Below, one piece after another: positions 5,461 to 9,058 of a stretch of DNA of 9,058 nucleotides. Origin of the DNA: Candidatus Naiadarchaeum limnaeum. Lineage in GTDB: Archaea; Undinarchaeota; Undinarchaeia; Undinarchaeales; Naiadarchaeaceae. Made by a program: the position numbers and the translations under genes. The DNA lies in NCBI GenBank assembly GCA_014189685.1, contig DVAB01000046.1, positions 1-9,058 of the forward strand. The letters run 5' to 3'. The notes beneath the pieces were generated by a model, which saw only the letters and a program-made list of their open reading frames with translations, was not told the DNA's origin and did no database searches. Each line of letters begins with the position of its first letter. The stretch's first letter is position 1.

Positions 5461-6021
5461 ATGGCCTTAGAGGAATACAAGAAAAAGAGAAAATTTGACA
5501 AAACTCCTGAGCCTGCAGGCGGGGGAGAATTAAGCGAGGATTTTTGCGAGGAAATTAAAAGGACTCACAAAATCCAAACTGGTCGGCCAATTTATGTTGT
5601 TCAAGAACATCACTCTTCCCACTTACATTGGGATTTGCGTCTTGAGTTTAACGGAGTTTTAAAAAGCTGGGCTGTTCCAAAAGGAATTCCTCAGACTTTT
5701 GAGGACGGAAAAAGATTAGCCATTCAAACAGAAGACCATCCTTTGGAGTATGCTTCTTTTTCAGGAGAAATTCCTACTGGAAATTATGGAGCAGGCAGCG
5801 TAAAAATCTGGGACGCTGGAACTTTTGAGGTAATTGAAAGAACAGATAATAAAATAATTTTTAATGCGCGCGGGAAAAAAGTTAAAGGAGTTTATATTCT
5901 GCTCAAAGCAACATTTGGCGAGTTCGCTAAGTCAGGAAAGAACTGGCTTCTTTTCAGAAAGAAAGAACCTGAATCAAAACCAAAAGTTAAAAAGCCACAA
6001 AAGAAAAAGAGCAAGAAGTAA
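5461..6021 (+). CDS. Stand-alone DNA 3'-phosphoesterase (LigD PE domain)
   Basis: A 186-residue protein equal to the N-terminal 3'-phosphoesterase module of bacterial LigD, which removes 3'-phosphate or a terminal 3'-ribonucleotide so that DNA ends can be ligated. It opens with the typical ALEEYKKKRKFDKTPEP (2-18). Metal and catalytic residues are all in place: QEHHSSHLHWDLRLE (48-62) supplies His50, His56, Asp58 and Arg60, and EDHPLEY (91-97) supplies His93 and Tyr97, followed by SGEIPTGNYGAGSV (101-114). The last ~20 residues are mostly Lys, probably for DNA contact. No Ku, polymerase or ligase module is attached or nearby. Such separate PE proteins are known in archaea, including those with split end-joining systems. 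It starts four bases after a tandem-repeat leader and runs into the flavoprotein gene. Confidence 0.9.
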   Translation: MALEEYKKKRKFDKTPEPAGGGELSEDFCEEIKRTHKIQTGRPIYVVQEHHSSHLHWDLRLEFNGVLKSWAVPKGIPQTFEDGKRLAIQTEDHPLEYASFSGEIPTGNYGAGSVKIWDAGTFEVIERTDNKIIFNARGKKVKGVYILLKATFGEFAKSGKNWLLFRKKEPESKPKVKKPQKKKSKK

Positions 6022-6025
6022 ACTC

Positions 6026-6748
6026 ATGGAAGCCGACCAACCAAAACGCTTTGGAACGATTTTCACAAAAAACATTGCCATTAGTTCAAACACTAAACTT
6101 TTCAGGCTAGATTTTAAGAAAGGCGAAAGTTTTAATTTTTTAGCAGGCCAGTTTGTTATGATAGCGCGAAAAACTGAAGAAGGTAAGGAAGTAAAGCGTG
6201 CCTATTCATTTTGCTCTCCTCCCTATGAAAAAGGCTATACAGAATATTGCGTTAAAATTGTTTCAGGCGGCGCGATTTCTGAGTGGTTCGACAAACTTCC
6301 TCTAAATACAGAAGTTGAAATAATTGGTCCATATGGAAAATTTGTTGTAACCGATTTCAGCAAGGATATTCTAATGATCGCAGCTGGAACTGGAATAGCT
6401 CCTTTCAGAGGCATGATAAAACAATTATTGCATGACGGATTTAATAAAAAAATTCATCTGTTGTATGGATTTCATTCAGAGCATGATTATTTGTTTAGAA
6501 AAGAAATTGAACAATTGGCTGCCATGCACAAAAATTTAATTGTGCGGCCAACAGCGAGTATTCCAGAAAATCCTTCAGCTTGGAAATTTGATACCGGAAG
6601 GGTAATTTCCATAGTTCCAAAATATATTAAGGACACAAACTTTAGCACTTTTGTCTGCGGTCCGCCTCCGATGGTAAAGGATACTGTTAATGAATTAAAA
6701 AATATTGGATTTAATGAAAAAGGAATCCATTTAGATGTTTGGGGATAA
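6026..6748 (+). CDS. FAD/NAD(P)-binding oxidoreductase (ferredoxin reductase-like)
   Basis: A 240-residue flavoprotein with only the two core modules of the ferredoxin-NADP reductase superfamily. FAD-binding residues lie in RAYSFCSPP (58-66) and GPYGKF (101-106); the nicotinamide nucleotide is bound by AAGTGIAPF (119-127) and CGPPPMV (211-217), and the protein ends in a short tail typical of the family (HLDVWG). There is no attached 2Fe-2S or other Fe-S domain, so it must pass electrons to a separate carrier. Fer2 and Fer3, 0.7-1.3 kb upstream, are obvious candidates (inference). The ATG at 6026 is chosen; the open frame extends upstream inside the phosphoesterase gene but that part is a Lys/Arg-rich out-of-frame reading. 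It sits 4 bases after the phosphoesterase stop and touches the next gene. Confidence 0.88.
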   Translation: MEADQPKRFGTIFTKNIAISSNTKLFRLDFKKGESFNFLAGQFVMIARKTEEGKEVKRAYSFCSPPYEKGYTEYCVKIVSGGAISEWFDKLPLNTEVEIIGPYGKFVVTDFSKDILMIAAGTGIAPFRGMIKQLLHDGFNKKIHLLYGFHSEHDYLFRKEIEQLAAMHKNLIVRPTASIPENPSAWKFDTGRVISIVPKYIKDTNFSTFVCGPPPMVKDTVNELKNIGFNEKGIHLDVWG

Positions 6749-8239
6749 ATGGCTGTAAGAATTAAAAATTACATAAACGGAAAATGGATTAATTCTGTTT
6801 CAGGCAAAACTTTAGAAAGAAGAAATCCTGCAAACACTTCCGAGGTAGTTACGATTTTTCCGCGCTCTGATAAAAGAGATGTTGATACTGCAGTAAAAGC
6901 TGCTCGCACTGCTTTTGAAAAGTGGAGCAGAACTCCAGCTCCAAAGCGCGGCCACTATCTTTTCAAGGCTGCTGAAATTCTTGAGCAGCGCAAAAACGAA
7001 TTAGGGAAAATTGTTACAAAAGAAATGGGAAAAATTTTGCCAGAAGGCCTTGGAGACGTTCAAGAAGCAATTGATACCTGCTATTATTTTGCAGGCGAAG
7101 GCCGCCGCTTACAAGGGGAGACAGTTCCAAGCGAGCTTGCAAATAAAGATGCAAAAACTGTTCGCGAGCCAATTGGAGTTTTTGGCTTAATAACTCCTTG
7201 GAATTTTCCAATTGCAATTCCGAGCTGGAAAATTGCACCTGCTTTAGTCTGTGGAAATACTGTTGTTTTCAAGCCTTCTCAATTTACTCCGCTATGTGCG
7301 ACAAAATTTGTTGAAATTTTTGATGAGGTTGGATTGCCATCCGGAGTTTTAAATTTAGTTCATGGGACCGGCAGCGAAATTGGAGATGAGATTTTGAAGC
7401 ATAAAGAAGTTGATGCAATCTCATTTACAGGAAGTACAGCAACAGGAGCAAGAATTAAGGAACTCTGCGCAGCCACTGGAAAAGAAGCAGCATGTGAAAT
7501 GGGCGGGAAAAACGCTATTATTGTTATGGACGATGCAAATTTGGATTTAGCTTTAGATGGCGCAATTTGGGGTGGATTTGGAACAAGTGGCCAGAGGTGT
7601 ACGGCCGCAAGCAGATTAATTTTGCATGAAAAAATTTTTGAGAAATTTTTAACCAAATTTGTCTCACGAGCTAAAAAATTAAAATTAGGAAACGGCCTGC
7701 AAAAAACAACTCAAATGGGCCCTGTTGTGAATGAAGAGCAGTACATAAGAGTTTTAAATCATATTGAAATTGGGAAAAAAGAGCGCGCAAAATTATTAAC
7801 CGGCGGCAAGCCAGCAAAAACTAAAGAAAAAGGCTACTTTATTGAGCCCACAATTTTTATTGGCAAGCCAGGAATGCACATAGAGCAGGAAGAAATTTTT
7901 GGTCCTGTTGTAACTGTTCTTAAAGCAAAAAATCTTGAGCACGCAATTCAGATTGCAAATGATACAAAGTATGGGTTAGTGAGCTCCATTTACACTCAGG
8001 ATGTAAATAAAAGCGCTCGCGCAGAGAAAGAACTGAAAACTGGACTTGTTTACATAAACGCTCCGACAATTGGAGCCGAAATTCATTTGCCGTTTGGCGG
8101 AATAAAAGCAAGTGGCAGCGGGCATCCAGAAGCCGGAGGCCGCGGCGGCGCTATTGATACTTATAGCAGCGTAAAAGTGATTTACAGAGATTATAGTGGA
8201 AAATTACAGCGCGCACAAATAGATGTGAAGTATGATTGA
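6749..8239 (+). CDS. NAD(P)-dependent aldehyde dehydrogenase
   Basis: A full-length, 496-residue ALDH-superfamily enzyme that oxidises an aldehyde to its acid in the cytoplasm. Conserved sites are TPWNFP with Asn152, VVFKPS with Lys175, FTGST (226-230), CEMGGKN with the general base Glu250, GQRC with the catalytic Cys284, and EEIFGP (381-386). The C-terminus ([18 protein letters not shown], then [12 protein letters not shown]) resembles a widespread uncharacterised group near the 2-oxoglutarate-semialdehyde and aminoadipate-semialdehyde dehydrogenases; I cannot name the substrate. Gln178 replaces the Glu that often contacts the adenosine ribose of NAD, so NADP use is possible. Its ATG follows the reductase TAA with no gap, so the two are probably translated together and could share a nucleotide cofactor pool. 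Confidence 0.92.
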   Translation: MAVRIKNYINGKWINSVSGKTLERRNPANTSEVVTIFPRSDKRDVDTAVKAARTAFEKWSRTPAPKRGHYLFKAAEILEQRKNELGKIVTKEMGKILPEGLGDVQEAIDTCYYFAGEGRRLQGETVPSELANKDAKTVREPIGVFGLITPWNFPIAIPSWKIAPALVCGNTVVFKPSQFTPLCATKFVEIFDEVGLPSGVLNLVHGTGSEIGDEILKHKEVDAISFTGSTATGARIKELCAATGKEAACEMGGKNAIIVMDDANLDLALDGAIWGGFGTSGQRCTAASRLILHEKIFEKFLTKFVSRAKKLKLGNGLQKTTQMGPVVNEEQYIRVLNHIEIGKKERAKLLTGGKPAKTKEKGYFIEPTIFIGKPGMHIEQEEIFGPVVTVLKAKNLEHAIQIANDTKYGLVSSIYTQDVNKSARAEKELKTGLVYINAPTIGAEIHLPFGGIKASGSGHPEAGGRGGAIDTYSSVKVIYRDYSGKLQRAQIDVKYD

Positions 8240-8252
8240 AAAGATTTAAATT
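8238..8252 (+). promoter_or_regulatory. BRE/TATA promoter of the HTH-repeat gene
   Basis: GAAAAGATTTAAATT overlaps the stop codon of the aldehyde dehydrogenase gene. The box centre is about 35 bases before the ATG at 8283, predicting a leader of about 10 bases. The T-rich stretch at 8262-8273 may also end the upstream transcript. The element resembles the AAAGGTTTAAATA boxes on the other side of the window but is not identical. Confidence 0.4.
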
Positions 8253-8282
8253 CTTGGTGATATATTATTTTGTTTATATCTA

Positions 8283-8879
8283 ATGACTTTCAAAGAAAGC
8301 GGTTTAAATATAGAAACCCTATTGTGCTTGTTAAGAGATGGTGCTTCACAGACTGATATTTCTAATGGACTAAATATTTACAAAGGGAATCTAGCTAAAC
8401 TTAGTTCGAGAGTCCTATCCCTAATATATCCTTATGCAGGAACTATACTCTCGTATCTAGTTTTAGAAGAAAAATTATCGAAAAGAAAAGCACAGCAGCT
8501 GCTTAGCCGAAATAAAATAGATCCAAACTCAAAACTTTGGAAACTTTTTATAATCGCAAAAGGTATAGCGCACGAAAAATATTATCTTTGCACTCCTGAC
8601 GATATTGGAGATATTGCTTTTAGGGAAGATGCATACTTCAGAGCAGTGCTTGCTTTTGTAGAAGGTGGAACTCTTGAAGAACTATCTAGAAATTATCATT
8701 TTAATAAAGGTTTTTTGTATAGATTTATTAAAAGAACTGATAATATTGGAAAAATGTTACAAAAAGCCATGTACGATCCTGAGCTTATTAGAGCTGTCCT
8801 TCAAAGCAGAAATATTTCTCCAGAACAGAGAATAGTTCGTTTACGGCGAGATAGTGGCTTTTATTACAAACTTCAGTAA
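8283..8879 (+). CDS. Unrecognised protein with repeated helix-turn-helix-like units
   Basis: A 198-residue protein I cannot assign to a named family. It contains repeated units of about 30 residues. Residues 13-43 align without gaps to 121-151: DGASQTDIS against EGGTLEELS, followed by YKGNL against NKGFL, and both end in Arg. A third, weaker copy is at about 170-198 (RAVL start, SGFYYKL end), and 58-92 may be a degenerate one. The unit pattern, hydrophobics then G-x5-[IL]-S then K-G-x-L, resembles a homeodomain-like helix-turn-helix, so sequence-specific DNA binding is a reasonable guess. No enzyme motif, signal peptide or membrane span is visible. It has its own promoter and overlaps the opposite-strand peroxiredoxin gene tail to tail by 7 bases. 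Confidence 0.6.
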   Translation: MTFKESGLNIETLLCLLRDGASQTDISNGLNIYKGNLAKLSSRVLSLIYPYAGTILSYLVLEEKLSKRKAQQLLSRNKIDPNSKLWKLFIIAKGIAHEKYYLCTPDDIGDIAFREDAYFRAVLAFVEGGTLEELSRNYHFNKGFLYRFIKRTDNIGKMLQKAMYDPELIRAVLQSRNISPEQRIVRLRRDSGFYYKLQ

Positions 8880-9058
8880 TCCTGATCCGTCTCCTGTTCC
8901 AATTCTAAAGATTCAAAAGTTTCTATAATTTCTTTTGCGTGCTCCGCAGTATTTACTTTTGTAAATATGTGCGCAATTTTCCCTTCCTCATCTATCAAAA
9001 ATGTTAACCTGTTCGTGCCCCAGTATATTTTTCCAAACTTATTTTTTAGACCCCAAAC
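8873..9058 (-). CDS. bcp: Peroxiredoxin (BCP/PrxQ type), C-terminal fragment
   Basis: The minus strand enters at the right edge and reads 61 codons to a TGA at 8875-8873. It contains VWGLKNKFGKIYWGTNR and then TFLIDEEGKIAHIF, the standard ending of bacterioferritin-comigratory-protein/PrxQ peroxiredoxins: VWGEKxxxGKxYxGxxRxTFxID, followed by a helix with HAKEII. These thioredoxin-dependent peroxidases remove hydrogen and lipid peroxides. The peroxidatic Cys, which is N-terminal, lies outside the window. A short acidic tail (ELEQETDQDY) is added after the usual end. The stop overlaps the convergent HTH-repeat gene by 7 bases. Confidence 0.85.
   Translation of the reverse strand, partial: VWGLKNKFGKIYWGTNRLTFLIDEEGKIAHIFTKVNTAEHAKEIIETFESLELEQETDQDY

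Noticed and set aside
5864-6025. An earlier start for the flavoprotein inside the phosphoesterase gene
   Set aside because: The 54 extra residues are an off-frame reading of the Lys-rich phosphoesterase tail; the FAD-domain similarity begins right after the ATG at 6026.
7014-7656. Opposite-strand open frames inside the aldehyde dehydrogenase gene
   Set aside because: They are short shadows of a strongly conserved coding sequence with no recognisable product, promoter or SD.
1-9058. The window as a closed circle in which the two edge peroxiredoxin fragments are one gene
   Set aside because: Joining position 1 to 9058 puts the fragments in different frames and would leave out the region with the catalytic cysteine.

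Overview
The window looks like a chromosomal segment of an AT-rich archaeon, plausibly a small-genome DPANN-type lineage (Woesearchaeota/Pacearchaeota-like). This is an inference from several signs. Upstream regions carry archaeal BRE/TATA-like boxes (purine run followed by TTTAAATA or CATATAAAT) about 25-50 bases before start codons. Many genes have almost no leader or Shine-Dalgarno (SD) sequence, but one has a near-perfect AGAGGTGATC. Spacing is very tight, with two TAA-ATG junctions. The gene content (Mrp-like ATPase, small ferredoxins, double-length ThyX-like protein, archaeal-style Nth, stand-alone LigD-type phosphoesterase) fits. No 16S rRNA or other lineage marker is present, so the taxon is not proven.

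Layout. (1) Positions 1-58, minus strand: first codons of a peroxiredoxin gene running off the left edge, with a structured leader and a BRE/TATA promoter. (2) 195-1251, minus strand: a small ferredoxin-like gene followed by an Mrp/NBP35-type P-loop ATPase that lacks the usual CxxC. (3) 1252-1381: a divergent promoter region. (4) 1382-3652, plus strand: a double-domain ThyX-family protein joined directly to endonuclease III. (5) 3685-4710: an extended/atypical SDR sugar-epimerase-like protein with its own TATA box. (6) 4768-5341: two more three-cysteine ferredoxins behind a promoter overlapped by a palindrome. (7) 5366-5459: three tight perfect hairpins and a tandem octamer. (8) 5461-8239: a tightly packed run of 3'-phosphoesterase, FAD/NAD(P) oxidoreductase and aldehyde dehydrogenase. 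(9) 8283-8879: an unrecognised 198-residue protein with repeated helix-turn-helix-like units. (10) 8873-9058, minus strand: the C-terminus of a BCP/PrxQ peroxiredoxin, overlapping the previous gene tail to tail.

Working together. The theme is redox and nucleic-acid maintenance: two thiol peroxidases at the edges, three divergent ferredoxins, one ferredoxin-reductase-like flavoprotein, an NAD(P)-dependent aldehyde dehydrogenase, a flavin-dependent thymidylate synthase homologue, a base-excision glycosylase with an Fe-S cluster and a DNA 3'-end-healing enzyme. The most interesting candidates are the ThyX homologue, in which key motifs are divided between two halves; the three-cysteine ferredoxin set with its reductase; the hairpin cluster before the phosphoesterase operon; and the multi-HTH protein. 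I see no complete new defence or mobile system, no CRISPR array, no tRNA and no transposase.
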